This document shows positions 26,044 through 37,598 of a DNA stretch of 64,000 nucleotides, piece after piece. The position numbers were made by a program, and so were the translations under genes. The notes beneath the pieces were generated by a model. The model was not told the DNA's origin, made no database searches, and was given only the letters and a program-made list of their open reading frames with translations. Source of the stretch: Carya illinoinensis. Its lineage: Eukaryota; Streptophyta; Magnoliopsida; Fagales; Juglandaceae. Numbering within the stretch: the stretch's first letter is position 1; the number at the start of each line of letters is the position of its first letter. Location: positions 13,327,001 through 13,391,000 of the forward strand of contig NC_056753.1 in assembly GCF_018687715.1 (NCBI RefSeq), in the 5' to 3' direction.

Positions 26044-26055
26044 AAGGGGGGAGGA
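26044..26055 (+). other. Polypurine tract of the LARD element
   Basis: AAGGGGGGAGGA lies directly against the TGTGAC start of the 3' LTR. Its purity and position identify it. Confidence 0.85.
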
Positions 26056-28286
26056 TGTGACATCCCGTTTTTACGTGTATTTTCACTGAAGGAGTATTTT
26101 AATTTAATTAATATATTAGTTCTTTTATTTTAATTTATTGTATTTTAATTGGTTTTATTTTAGTTTGATGCGGTGTTTAATTTATTTTAGTCATTTTATA
26201 GTTTTTTTAAAATTGTTTTCGTCGGATCAGTTTTTGGACTCCGAAGGTGAGGATTGGACCTCATTTCTTTTCTCCGTCTTTTCTTTTTCTTTTCTCTTTT
26301 TCTTTTTCTTTTTCTCTTTTCCTTTTCTTTTTCTTCTCCTTCTTTTCTTTCTTTCTTTCTTCTTCTTCCTCCCGCGCGCGCAACCTCTCGCTCTCTCTCC
26401 TATGTTGCCGTCCAGCTCCCAGCCGGCGCCACCTCCAGCCGCCGTGACCCACCTCCACCTCCGGCATATCCCTCCCACACCGGTGAGCTCTACTGCACCG
26501 GTGGTGTGCTACACCGGCCACCCAATCTCTCTTTTTTCTCCTCCAAACAAATGGGTCTTCAAGCCTTTTTCTCCTCTTTGAGCCACCATACACAGCCAAA
26601 TCAGCCACCAAGCACCACCAATGGATTCAACACATCAAGGGCTTCCTCCCCATGTCTTTCTTTTCCCCTAACTCTCTCTTTTTCTCCGATGGGTCTCCAT
26701 AGCTAGAGTTTCGGTTGCACCACCGTACGCCGCCGTACACAGCCACCCATGGTGTTTCACCACCACCATCTTGTTTCTCTCATCACCATGACCTTCCCCA
26801 AGAAATTTCATGGCCAACGGAGTTGTGTGTAGCTCTCACTCTCCCTCACTCTCCCTCGGCCTCTTTTCCTCAAAGTTGGCCGATCTCCACCGTGTGCCGC
26901 CACCCACGGCCAACTCTCACTTCCAATAACTTCATAAACCCCTCTAGGCCATTCCCTATCAATTTCAAGTCTTGGTTTGTTCTCGTTCGAAAATGGGTAT
27001 TTTACAACCCACGGCCACAGTGTATTTTACACTGTTACGTTGCTTTTTCTCCGCTGTTTGCAACGTCGTGATCCTTCAAAAAATATCTTATAGCGCTGTA
27101 AGTATTTTCCAAACTCTATTTTAGATTTAAATATATTTTTTCTCTTACAATAAATTATTTGACTGGTTGGTTAATTCCGGACTAAATTCGAGGAGTCAGG
27201 GGTCGGATGGATTGAGGACGGAGTTGTTTGGTTTTGTTGATATTGTGATTGGTTGGTTAAATTGTGCCTTGAGGTGTGCATTACATGGTGCATTCATGTG
27301 CATGTTTTAAATTGAGAAAAACTGGCTTTATTCGTATAAATGGATTTTCGGGTGCATGTGTGTCACGACCCCAAGTCGGGATGGGGTATTATCTTGGTGG
27401 AGCTCCTCTGGTCACTCGGGAGTGGATAATACTGAGTGACATCCCCTGGGTTGTCGCTGGGCGACGACCGGATAGCACGATACGGTAACGCTGTCGTGTC
27501 GACTCCGTGATCCCTAGGGTAACAGGGACTAGAAGATGGCCTGGTCCAGGTATGCGCTGGGCGCGAGAACTGGGCATCGCTCGTTTAGGTGTCACACGCG
27601 TAGTCGTTACCTGCGGTGTGGCACAGGAGCCAGAGTGTGCGGATGATCCTTAGGGGAGATCATAGTGCATGCAATAATTGGATCGAGTTTTTGGATATTG
27701 GATACGGGCCATTTTCTAGGAAAATGGTGAGGTTATGTTTGAGGCTTTGTGATCCATTTTCTGGGAAAATGGTGGTTTCTCGATTTGGGCCATTATCTGG
27801 GATATTGGCAAGGATTTGTTTAAAGGATATCTTTTGGGCCAAAATGGGATATGTGCATTTGGCATTCTTTTATGCATATTGTTAAGTATAATATGTTTTT
27901 ATCTTGTGGCGTTTGAATCTTTACTTAACTGCGGCACCATTTTGGTACCGTAGATTTTGATGCAGTTGTCGAGGAGGAGGAGGAGGCTAAGCCCGAGGAG
28001 GCGACTCCGCCAGAGTTTTGATTTGGAGTTTTATGCCTTGTAGTTTGGTTTTGGAACGATATTTGTAGTTTGTAATATTTTATTATGTATGTTTTAATCG
28101 GGTTTGTATTAAACAAAAATTCTAGTACTTAGTTATAAGACTTTTGTTATCCGCTGCGTGTTTTTATTTGCACACTTGTTGCATGTACACACACTTGGCA
28201 CTTGGCGATAGGGTGGTGACCCATGTTGTCATCATCCCGACGCCTCGATTTCCACGTGTCCGTACGTGGGATTTGGGGGTGTCACA
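26056..28286 (+). repeat. 3' LTR of the LARD element (2231 bp)
   Basis: It repeats 20811-23067 in the same order. A small deletion near 27848 removes about 35 bp present at 22592-22626 in the 5' LTR. It ends GGGTGTCACA before the TTCCT duplication. Confidence 0.9.
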
Positions 28287-28291
28287 TTCCT

Positions 28292-29040
28292 CATGTCAGA
28301 TCATTTGAAATTGGCAAATCAGCTTGCACATTGGTCGGGTAGAGTGATTCCCTGCATTGAATGGTGAAATGGTTCCCAACTTGGTACTTAAACAATGAGA
28401 TATGATGTATTTCATGAGTAAGAGAGTGGTTCCTTACCTTGATAATAACTATGCATATATGAGATTTGCTTAGATGGTGATTTCTCGCCATACTTATATA
28501 ATTGTGTTACTCACCATAACTATGACTACATATATTTATGCTAGAGGATGATTTCTCGCCATGCATAAATATGTGTTCGTAGATCAGTTTACATGAAACA
28601 TGCATGCATATTCATCACCATTGTCTCTCATTGGTAATATTGTCATAGATGTTTAACCTACCTACGGCTCATTTACCTAAACCATAGACCTTGATGCAAA
28701 TGTAGGCCAAGAGGAGTTTCCCGACGAAGGAGGACTAATCCCACCCGAATCGTAGAAATAGAGGCCTGTCTCCGTTATTAGTTATTTGTATTTTGTTAAG
28801 ATGCACTTTTATGTTAGGCGATAAATCATGTTCGGTTCATTGTAGCTAGATGTAAACGATGAACAATTGGTGATGTATAATATTATTTGGGAAATAATAA
28901 TAACATATGGATGTGATTATTATTAATGGATGACCTCTTCTACAATTAGCATTTAGTCTCTCACTAAATCTTTAATTATTTTTCTGACTTATTTTCTTAT
29001 TGCGTATTTGATCCATGATTACGCACCTAGACCAACAATA
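28292..29040 (+). other. LTR-like repeat fragment of another family
   Basis: The phrase GATGCAAATGTAGGCCAAGAGGAG...TAGAAATAGAGGCCTG near 28690-28770 has the layout of the R/U5 region seen in the LARD LTR (GATGCAGTTGTCGAGGAGGAG...). The repeated GATGATTTCTCGCCAT (near 28473 and 28547) adds to the impression of an LTR. No ends were identified and no gene is present. Confidence 0.4.
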
Positions 29041-30836
29041 ACCACCAGGGTGTTGCCAAGTGGCTAGCATCCTTGGCACCATTGATCCTTGCCAGGCTCT
29101 TTACCAAGGAACAAGTCACCATAGCACATTTTTCTAGGTTTATTGAGGGAACATAACAGCTTTCATGATTTAGTATGTGAGATTATGCAACAGTATGGCA
29201 CCAATGTTCTAGTAAGGTTTACTACAATATCATGGGGCATCTAGCAATGTAGAAACTTGAGAGTCCATAATGATACAAGCTTTAACACTAGGGAGGTCTT
29301 TGACAATTGCATTGCATATGTGGACAATTTCCACATGGTAAAACAAAATCAGTTTGTTTGTGGTAGATAGGGGTGAGCACTGACATAGTCGGAGTCAGAT
29401 TCCTCTAAATACGACTCCGACTCTGACATTGTCGGAGTCCAGATTTAATCCCCAACTCCGATTCTGAGTTATATATGCTCTGATCTAACTTTGACTACAA
29501 CTTGTCAAAGCAAAGTTAGATTTGGGCTTGTTTTGGACTCTCTTTTTTTTTTAGTTTCATATTTAACCCACTTTTAAAAGAAATTTTTGTGGGCTTTCAA
29601 ATTTTAGTTTTTCCAAAAATTAAGAACTAAAACTAAATCATTCACTGCTAATTTACTTTTATACTAATTATCTAACTTATTTTTATATTAGACTTATATT
29701 GTAGTGTTTAATTACATTTTATCATACTAGAGTATTACATATTATTTATGGTGTCTAATTACATGTTATTATACTATAGTATTATGTGTTATTAACTTTT
29801 TATATTTAGACTTATTTCTATACTAGTGTCTAACTTATTTCTATACTAAACTTATATTATAATGCAAATTACATATTTTTATGCTATAGTATTACATGTT
29901 ATTATATTATACTAGTGTCTAACTTATTTATAACTTATTTCTACAATAGACTTATTTCTAGTGTCTAATTACATGTTATTCTACTTTAGTAAGTTAGTAT
30001 TATGTGTTATGAACTTGTTATGGTAAACTTATTAGTTATTTCTATACCAATGTCTAATTTATTTCTATACAAGACATACTATAGTGTCTAATTATATGTT
30101 ATTATATTTTAGTAAATTAGTATTTTGTGTTATTAACTTATTATACTAGGCTTATTTCAATGTTAGTGACTAACTTATTTCTATACTTAGTTATGTATGG
30201 TAGTAAACTATTATACTAAACTATTATTAGTTTATTTACATTATAGTATAAGTATATTATCTTATAATAATTATCTCATAATCGTATATTATTGAATTTA
30301 ATTATATAAGTTCTAAGTTATATAACTAAATAAATATACTAGTATATATGATAAATAGACAAATAAATGCATATTTTTATAACATATGTACAATACTGGA
30401 GTCGGATTCAAAGTTGGAATTGGATTCAAAGGGAAAATTTGGAGTCAAAATCAGAGCACAAAGTTGGATTTAGAGGGCAAAGTTAGAGTAGGAACATAAA
30501 GTTGGACCGGAGTCGGCTCCAACTCTGACCGAAAAATTATGACTCCATTTTGTCAGAGTCAGATTTGCTCAACCCCACTGAAAGAAATTGTTCACAAAAA
30601 TGGAAGCCACCTCCAAATGAAAAAGTTAATTAAATTTCGATGGGGCAGCTTTCAGCTCTTTACAGAAGGTAGGAGTAAGGGGCTATCTTAAGGGGGATAA
30701 CAGTGCTCTGTGATGGTACCAGATCTCAGACTTCATTTTTATATCTTGTTGGACTTTTACCGTAATGAAATTTCTCATGTTATTAAAAATTAAAAATTAA
30801 AAAAATTAAAAATAAATAAATAAATAAATAAATAAA
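29041..30836 (+). mobile_element. LINE 3' fragment (RNase H region and tail), split by a hAT-type MITE
   Basis: After the MITE the plus strand reads TGGAAGCCACCTCCAAATGA and, allowing a frameshift, encodes WKPPPNEKV..LNFDGAAFSS, the start of a LINE-type RNase H with its first catalytic Asp. Sequence before the MITE (29300-29367) continues into it. The fragment ends in GTAATGAAATTTCTCATG followed by an A-rich tail with ATTAAAA and AAATA repeats at 30780-30836, typical of a LINE 3' end. Most of the RNase H domain is missing. The left boundary is uncertain. Confidence 0.6.
29368..30577. mobile_element. hAT-type non-autonomous element (MITE family 1, copy a)
   Basis: The left end TAGGGGTGAGCA and the right end TGCTCAACCCCA are near-perfect inverted repeats of the hAT type. 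Subterminal GGAGTCGGA/TCCGACTCC words are repeated on both sides. The flanking octamers GTGGTAGA and CTGAAAGA match at five of eight positions, as an old 8-bp duplication might. The interior is AT-rich with many TATTTCTATAC repeats and has no ORF. It interrupts a LINE RNase H region. Confidence 0.75.
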
Positions 30837-31900
30837 AGGGGTAACTCGACGATAGGAAGTAAATCCCTTCTGATGCATCCGAGGGATCAATTGCGTATTA
30901 AACTAGGTAGCACAGTGACTACCATGACTGACTTTCTGCGTGGTATTGCTGGCAATGCTCCACCAGGTCCCACAATAAGCCTTAATTATCATGTGAAGCA
31001 TTCTATCATCCGAGTGGGTGAAACATATATCTTAGGACTGCTTAGAATTTAACACAAATTGCGCGACGTGAGTTTTGAAACGTGACTTTCTACCATATTA
31101 GAAAGAAATACACAGCACCCCAAATTGGTACTGGTACACAATTTGCGACGTCAAACTTGGACAATCAGAACTTGACAAAGGGTGTACGTTACAACGCCCC
31201 AATCATCTGAACATGCAATACATCCAGTTAGATCATTCGGTTCCAATAGGTATCAATTTATCAATTTCCAAATGCTTTCCCGTATGTCAATAACATTTGC
31301 TTGCATGGCTCCAAAGGAACACACCTCACATTGCCACCATAGACAAATTGCAGTTCCTGGTCTCATTTCATTTCTGTTTTTTACCATGTAGTCGGTGCAT
31401 TTATATCATCGACTATTTCTCCCGCATTTATTCAGCCGCACCATCATTTCAATGGCCCGTATTGACTAAATCATTATCCCCTAAAAATGTAATGCTCTTT
31501 TTTTTTCTTTTTTTCTTTTTTTGACCTCGCTAATCCCAGCCATATTCGATCCATTGGCTGTAAGTTTGAACTCGCCAACACGGTCAATTAGAATTCTTTT
31601 TCCCCAACCCAATTCTTACCAGTTTCATAAAGCTATCGATAAATTGGAAAAATATTGGAAAGAACATCAAGAAAGGGCAAAATATGGTTTTTTCATGATG
31701 GCCCAAAGGGATAAACCCCCAACCTCTCACGCATCACACCCATACGCACACGCACACCTGTCAACTATATGTTTACCGAAGAACACCAAAGCTCAGATAA
31801 AGAACCCAGGATAGTTTCAGACCCATCAAAAAAAAAAAAAAAACAGAGATAAAGAAAGAATGAGAACCAAGTATAACGTAATACCTATTTTTTAATTCTT
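30837..31900. other. Intergenic DNA, no supported gene
   Basis: A T-rich run lies at 31499-31523 and an A run at 31827-31842. Either could be the tail of an old retroposon, but no coding remnant accompanies them. The open frames at 31182-31391, 31297-31524 and 31521-31814 have no recognisable features. Confidence 0.4.
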
Positions 31901-33677
31901 AAAGCGAAACACTAGCAACTAAACAATACCTTCCTCTGAACTTATATGTTCTCAACTTGAGGAAGCTTCCTCATTGAGACTTTACTGATTACTCCCAATA
32001 TTAAAGCTACTACAGTTGTACACAATGAAATTCCAGCAACCGGTAAGAAATGGCCGCAATAGGCTTCCTTCCAACAATGAACCCCATGGCTCTTATTATT
32101 GCCAAGGCAGCTTAACTTAATTTTCCAGAAAAGGTTTGACACAAAAAAGCAGTTAACCACCACCACGTGTTAGACAGTAGTCCGCCCTACTAAAGTCAAA
32201 TTACCTGAATCAAAAGCACCTGCAACACTTGAAATCCTCAAATGTTTGGAAGCTTTGTCATTTTGTATGCAAAATCCTGTATAAATCACACAAAATAATT
32301 CTCGACATTCTTTGCATGCTTTGAGAAGCTTGAATGTTAAAGCAGCATTAGCTAACCTTTGCTTAACCAATGAGCTAAGGACTATTGAATATGTAGGGAA
32401 AGGCTGTGGGTATGGTTGTTATGAAAATGGTAATGGCGATGATGAAAGGGAAACATGATTAGTGGTCTGAGTTTCTAGATATTTCACATGCACCATGAAT
32501 TCCTAGGTCACCTTTAAAAGTAAGATTAAGTGCAATAACCTAATAAAGCAATATAGATAACATAGAAAGATGTTGAAGCATTCCTAGTGTTGGTGTACAG
32601 AAAAGTCAATATGAAAGTAGAAAAGTCAATGAAGGGGGGGAAAGCAGGCAAATCCCACGAAACCACAGACCAATGCACTTCTACAAATGATATCAATAAC
32701 TGAGCCACCTATTACATGATCCAGGCACTTCAACATGCTGAGAAATGCATGCCCTCGATAGCTTAAAACATGACCAAATGGTATGTTCATGATGCCAGTA
32801 CGTGCAACCATTAACATGCAGGGGAGATGCTAATTTTGATGACTTGATTATGAAATGGATGCATTCAAAAGCTGCAAGATGCATCCTATCATGTAGTAGT
32901 TTTATTTCTCGGAGCATAAAGAACAGAGAGTACATCCCCTTCAAGCTACTGGTATGTCATAGCTGGCAGGGCTCCATTACTACCAGGGGCAGCAACATGG
33001 TGGCTAGCATCCTTCCTTTTCCCAAAGGGGTTCTTTGAATATGTATATACATGTCAAGAAAATCATATAAATGCAGTAAAAAAAAGAAGTAACGGCATTA
33101 AAAATGTCACAAGCAAACTTTGCAAACTCCAGAGAGAGAAGCCTGCTGCAAAAAAGAAAAGAAAAAAGAACAATCTAGAGTGAAGTTCTTTTGATGAATC
33201 CTTGATAATTAAATCATATAAAACCGTGCACAATTCTCCTAAATATTAATGATGTTTGAGTTCAATTAGTTTGTATTAAATTGTATGGTTTTGTTTGGAT
33301 TGTTCTGTATGGAGGTTGTTGTGTTCTGTTTGAAGCATGTAATAAGTTAACAGATTGTTAGCTGCCATGACTCTAATTTTGCTGGTATGAATGAAATTCT
33401 ATTCATTTCCAAATTCTGCTTGCAATCCATGCTAAAACAAGAGATTGTACAGACTTATAATTTCGTACTCAAGCCTCTTTGAAGTTTGAGCACTAAGATT
33501 TAATACATGAATTTTTATGTTAAAAGATAGGTGTTTTGAGACCCAAGATTGAACAGACCAGTTCAACTGGGGGAAGTAACTGGACATAATTCTGGTCAAA
33601 CGCACAAAACCGTATTGATGACATCTCACCAAACGTGTAAAGGGTTGACTATTTGTATCAAAAACGATAATATCAAA
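31901..33677. other. Intergenic DNA; possible 3'-UTR-like stretch at 33240-33415
   Basis: No domain was recognised in the short frames of either strand. The T/G-rich plus-strand stretch 33240-33415, ending AATGAAATTCTATTCATTTCC, has the look of a plant transcript end, but no open frame precedes it. Confidence 0.3.
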
Positions 33678-33881
33678 TTATCTACCTACACTTTGGCTGT
33701 TATCAAATAATTCCCCATGTCCAATTTTGGAAATCAACTCCACCATTCTCGGCCTGTTTGGGTTCTCTAGTGATGCCTCAACTAGTTTGGGTTCTTTGCA
33801 AATGCAATCATAAATATTTTCGTATCTTGAGGACACATTATCCACATCAGTCTCTACAGATTCCAAGGCTTTAAGTTCCCA
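33678..33881 (-). other. Unrecognised open frame, possible exon or gene relic
   Basis: The minus strand is open from a TAA upstream of 33881 to a stop at 33678 (about 67 codons). It reads in part RYENIYDCICKEPKLVEA and RMVELISKIGHGELF. The composition looks protein-like rather than low-complexity, but I recognise no family and there is no ATG near the start. The end (CAAAGTGTAGGTAG) could hold a splice donor. It may be a decayed gene or a transposon fragment. Confidence 0.25.
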
Positions 33882-34051
33882 TTAGGGGATTCCTCTCATT
33901 TTCACTTCTGTGCCTTGCCACTAAAGCCTTGTTGAGGGCACCAAAAGTCAATTTGCACACAATGAAACGATGGATTGGATAGGTAGGGTGCACTATAACC
34001 TAAGGATTGGGTTTCAAGGGTTTTAGCCCCAAGGCATTTTCCATTTACATA

Positions 34052-34798
34052 TAGGAGTGTAATGGGTCCGGTTCGGTCCAGTTTTGGACATATTTATATA
34101 TAGGAGTGTAACCAGTACTTCCAGTTTTAGTATAGCATTAGTGAATTATATACTTAGAATAACTATACTATAGTGATATAGTGATATGGTATTAGTAGTT
34201 AATAGTGATTTATATAGTTATTTATATATAGTGGATTACTAATAGCATTAGTATTAGTGTATATATATAATAGTATCATATATATCACTGCTTTCCTGGG
34301 CTTTGGCCATTATTTGTAACACAGATAATCTCCATACTTTGCTTGTAACTCTCACTAGTACGTAGTTGTAACCTGGCATGTTCTTTGTATACCTCTAGTG
34401 TACTCAAGCTATGCCTCTTTTATTAATAGAACTTACTTTTACCTATAAAATATATATATATATATAGTGATATAGTATTTGATTATATATGTTTTTTTTT
34501 ATAGGTATATATATTCGATTATATATATGTTAGTGATAATATGTTGGTTACATACACTTTTTATGAGTGTATATGATCAACTATATAGAAATGTATTTAT
34601 CAAAAAGAATATATACCTCATATAAAAATTATATATGATATAAAAAATTAATATATATATGAGCTGGTCCAGTGCTCGAAAATGAAAAACCGGAACTGGA
34701 CTGGTTTCGACCGGTTTTGAGAAAAATGAAACCGGTTTGGACCGAACCAGTTTTGAACTAGAGGTTCACTGGTTCACCGGTTTTATTTTCCACCCCTT
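34052..34798 (+). mobile_element. hAT-type non-autonomous element related to the hAT at 54235
   Basis: The left end TAGGAGTGTAATGGGTCCGG differs at only a few positions from the end of the hAT transposon at 54235. The right end, read inward, is AAGGGGTGGAAAA, followed by GGTTTCA and CCGGTT words that mirror the left side. The flanking octamers TTTACATA (34044-34051) and TTTATATA (34799-34806) differ by one base, the 8-bp duplication expected of hAT. The interior is AT-rich and includes a LINE-like tail at about 34300-34455. Confidence 0.8.
34300..34455 (+). mobile_element. LINE 3' tail nested in the hAT-type element
   Basis: The sequence TTTGTATACCTC...CTCAAGCTATGCCTC...TTATTAATAGAACTTAC...CCTATAAAATA resembles the tails at 38093 and 39341. 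Those show the same order: TTGTATACCCC, GGGCTACGCC, ATTAAT, A-rich end. The left edge is not resolved and no coding part is present. Confidence 0.5.
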
Positions 34799-35056
34799 TT
34801 TATATATGGTTGAGGCAAAACAGGCTAGCATTTGTTGTTAGGGGTCCTTGCGTACCAGTCAATGTCATACAGAGCTGACATAGTACCCTGTGATGCCCCG
34901 ATGTGGCACGGCCTAACGATACCAAGGGAAACACAAATAACTAATTGCTAAAATTAAAAACCGAGGGAACTATATGTGAACAGACCAATGCATGAGTAGT
35001 TAGATACCTTCCCTAAATATTATTCAATATGAAAGGAACTAACCCATTAGGCTGTT

Positions 35057-35740
35057 TGGGGTCCAGCTTGGGTCCTGTGGCAAAAATAACAAGATATTTC
35101 CTGTTAACCAATCCAACATCTTGTAAAATTTTTACATTTGGAATCTTTGTTTTTCCTATCCACAGGCGCTTCCACGTATTCCATTTCTGTTTCTGGCTAA
35201 ACAAACACAGATTAAAACCCAAAACATTTTAAAACCAAAAGGAAAATAAACAGCTATAAGAACAAAAATTCCAAAAATCTCTTTCATTTTCACAGCCCAA
35301 AAACTCCTACCTGTATGGAAGCACCAGTTGATAAAAACTCCATTTCCGTTTCTGACTAAACAAACACACAGATTAAAACCCAAAACATTTTAAAACCAAA
35401 AGGAAAAATAAAAAAACTCAGGAAAAAATCCCAAAAATCTCTTCATTTTAATAGCCCAAAAACTCCTACCTGTATAGGACCAGTTGAGAAAGGAAGAGAA
35501 GTGGTGGTAGAGTTTGAAGAGGAGTGAGGAATGGAGGAATTAAAGGCGTGAAGTTGGGAGAAAAAGGAGTGGTGGTGAGTTCAGTAAAGCATTGATGGAG
35601 GGATGAAAATGTCCATGGACCCTACTAGAAGTGCCCGTTCCCTCTCTCTCGCTCTCACTCTCTCTCTTAAATGAGTGCCATCAGTTTGGCTAACAGGAAA
35701 TATCCAGTTATTTTTGCCACAGGACCCAAGCCGGACCCCA
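35057..35740. mobile_element. Inverted-repeat element (about 684 bp) carrying exon-like pieces
   Basis: A 55-bp terminal inverted repeat pairs 35057-35111 with 35686-35740 at about 51 of 55 positions (core CTTGGGTCCTGTGGCAAAA). Long arms with non-repetitive content suggest a Mutator-like element, but no clear 9-bp duplication was found. Inside, the minus strand shows exon/intron-like boundaries in duplicate, so it may be a Pack-MULE-like element with captured host sequence. A CT-rich run lies at 35640-35667. No transposase is present. Confidence 0.6.
35181..35498 (-). repeat. Tandem duplication (unit about 159 bp) of an exon-intron segment
   Basis: Units start at about 35181 and 35340 and share AAACCCAAAACATTTTAAAA, CCCAAAAATCTCT and AAAAACTCCTACCTGTAT. 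On the minus strand each unit contains ATACAG then GTAGGAG (exon end and splice donor) and a T-rich intron ending TTTAG(T/C)CAG before AAAC(G/A)GAAATGGA (acceptor and exon start). One complete 41-bp exon-like segment is 35311-35351. Confidence 0.65.
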
Positions 35741-36177
35741 ACTAGTGATAGGAAAGTCAATTCCTTTTGCTATGGGGTGGGGGTTGGGGTGGGGGGATTA
35801 AAAAGTTTTTCCTTTTGTGAACCAGTAGGCTAATCAAATTTTATAACCTATATTAAGCACTTCAACAACATAAACTCTAGAATATCAACTCATATGAGCT
35901 GACCACATTGACCCCAACCTCAACAAACCCACATGTATAATATAAAGTAAGATCAAGAGGCAAAAGCAATTGTTTTCACTTAGTAGTTTCTTCAATTTCT
36001 CTTTGATTAGATCAAGGCAACTACTGGATTCCTTTCTACTTCTTTCATGGTATTTTTGGACCTTTGCAATCACAAACTTTAGCTTCTGTGTCTAATAAAA
36101 AAAATTATCTATGCGCACCCTTACAGAGCTTTTTCTCAATAAAATAGATTCATAGTGCAAGAAAAACGTTAAATTCA

Positions 36178-37507
36178 TTAAGAAAAGAAATAATACTTAT
36201 GCAATGACAGAACGTTATAAGGATATTGTATCCGCATGCCAACTGAACCAGAACTGGGGATAACAGCACCCTGCAAACTATGGTGTACATTGGTGGCGCT
36301 GTTTATGTCCTGCACCAATAATGCAGAAACAAATATGATGCAACCTTCAGACGTTAGAAATATCTAACAAAATTTAAAAAATAACCTAAGTAACACATTG
36401 TATTTGAATTACTTACTTCAAACTCAATAAAGCAAACGGTGTGCCTTTCCTGTCTCAAGATCTTCATTTGCTTAAAGCCAGGTTGTCTGCATGACCAAAT
36501 TTATGGAGTAATGGAGATGATTCCAATAATCATGTTGACATGTAAAAAATGATTTATAAATTTTTCAACAACTAACAGAATTGGCAGTGATAAGTAGAAC
36601 ATTACATACACGCTAAAAAGGCCCCGCAGTTCTTCCTCATTTATGTTCTCTCCCAAATTACCAATGAAAAGGGTATTGCATGGAGGGTTATCTTTTGCAT
36701 TCTGTGGTAAAAATAAGAAACCAACAATAAGTAAATTAGAAAGCCTAAGCCTCCGACAACACACTCAACAGAAACACCCAGGTCTGATCACAATTAAATA
36801 ACAAGCACCCAAACAGACACAACCATATATAAATGTTTTTATTCCATACACATAAAATTCATGGACATATATATACAAATTACAAAGCTCATGTAATATA
36901 CTAAATTATAATAATTACAGCTATAACCTTATGAGCATGACATTACAATTAAATGAGATCTTCATATTTTCTATTTCAAAGGCAAGTATGATATGAAAAA
37001 AAAACGTATATTACCAGACAGGGCATGTATAATAATAGAGAAGCTATTGACATATGCTATCATCAATGTGGATCAAACCATTTGCTATTTTCCTTGCATT
37101 ATAACTCATATGAAAATGGATTCCTTTCTTCCTTCAGTTTTTCTCAGTAACAATCTATTTGAAAAAGGTGTGGAACTTGGGGTAAAAAAGTTCTTTCACT
37201 AAATTAATTTCTTCACAAAGTCGGTGTAACTACAATACACACACATGCTATATAGGAAATTTGGAGGGCAAAGTTGCGAGTTGCAAACTGACTTGACCCA
37301 GTCAAAAAAAAAAAAAAAAAAAGAAGAGAAGTAATGAACAAATGACAAATAAGGTGCATTTTATATGATTGTTGGGAAACCCCACACCCTCATGTATTTC
37401 TGTTTTGCTGAATAATGAAATAGCTTTGCCACAAAAAAAAGCTATACGTCGTAACTAAAAATGAGTGGTAACGTAAAAGATCTCATCTGTTAACTAAATA
37501 TTTTCAA

Positions 37508-37598
<91 letters not shown>

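Larger units (their letters stand above)
20811..28286 (+). mobile_element. Non-autonomous LTR retrotransposon (LARD type, chromovirus-like ends)
   Basis: Two directly repeated LTRs (20811-23067 and 26056-28286) start TGTGACATCCC and end GTCACA. The element is flanked by a perfect 5-bp duplication TTCCT (20806-20810 and 28287-28291). A tRNA-iMet-type primer site follows the 5' LTR and a polypurine tract precedes the 3' LTR. The 3-kb interior encodes no recognisable gag, protease, reverse transcriptase or integrase, so it must be mobilised by another element. The tail ACGAAATTTC...AAGGGGGGAGGATG is like that of Tekay/Del-type chromoviruses, an inference from motif memory. Confidence 0.9.

Noticed and set aside
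30780..30836. AAATA/AAATTAA simple repeat as a separate satellite
   Set aside because: It directly follows a LINE 3' end and is better explained as its decayed poly(A) tail.
35013..35383. Two short overlapping frames, MGFNLCLFSQ... and MGFNLCVCLV..., as duplicated genes
   Set aside because: They come from the intron-like part of a 159-bp tandem duplication and have no independent coding evidence.
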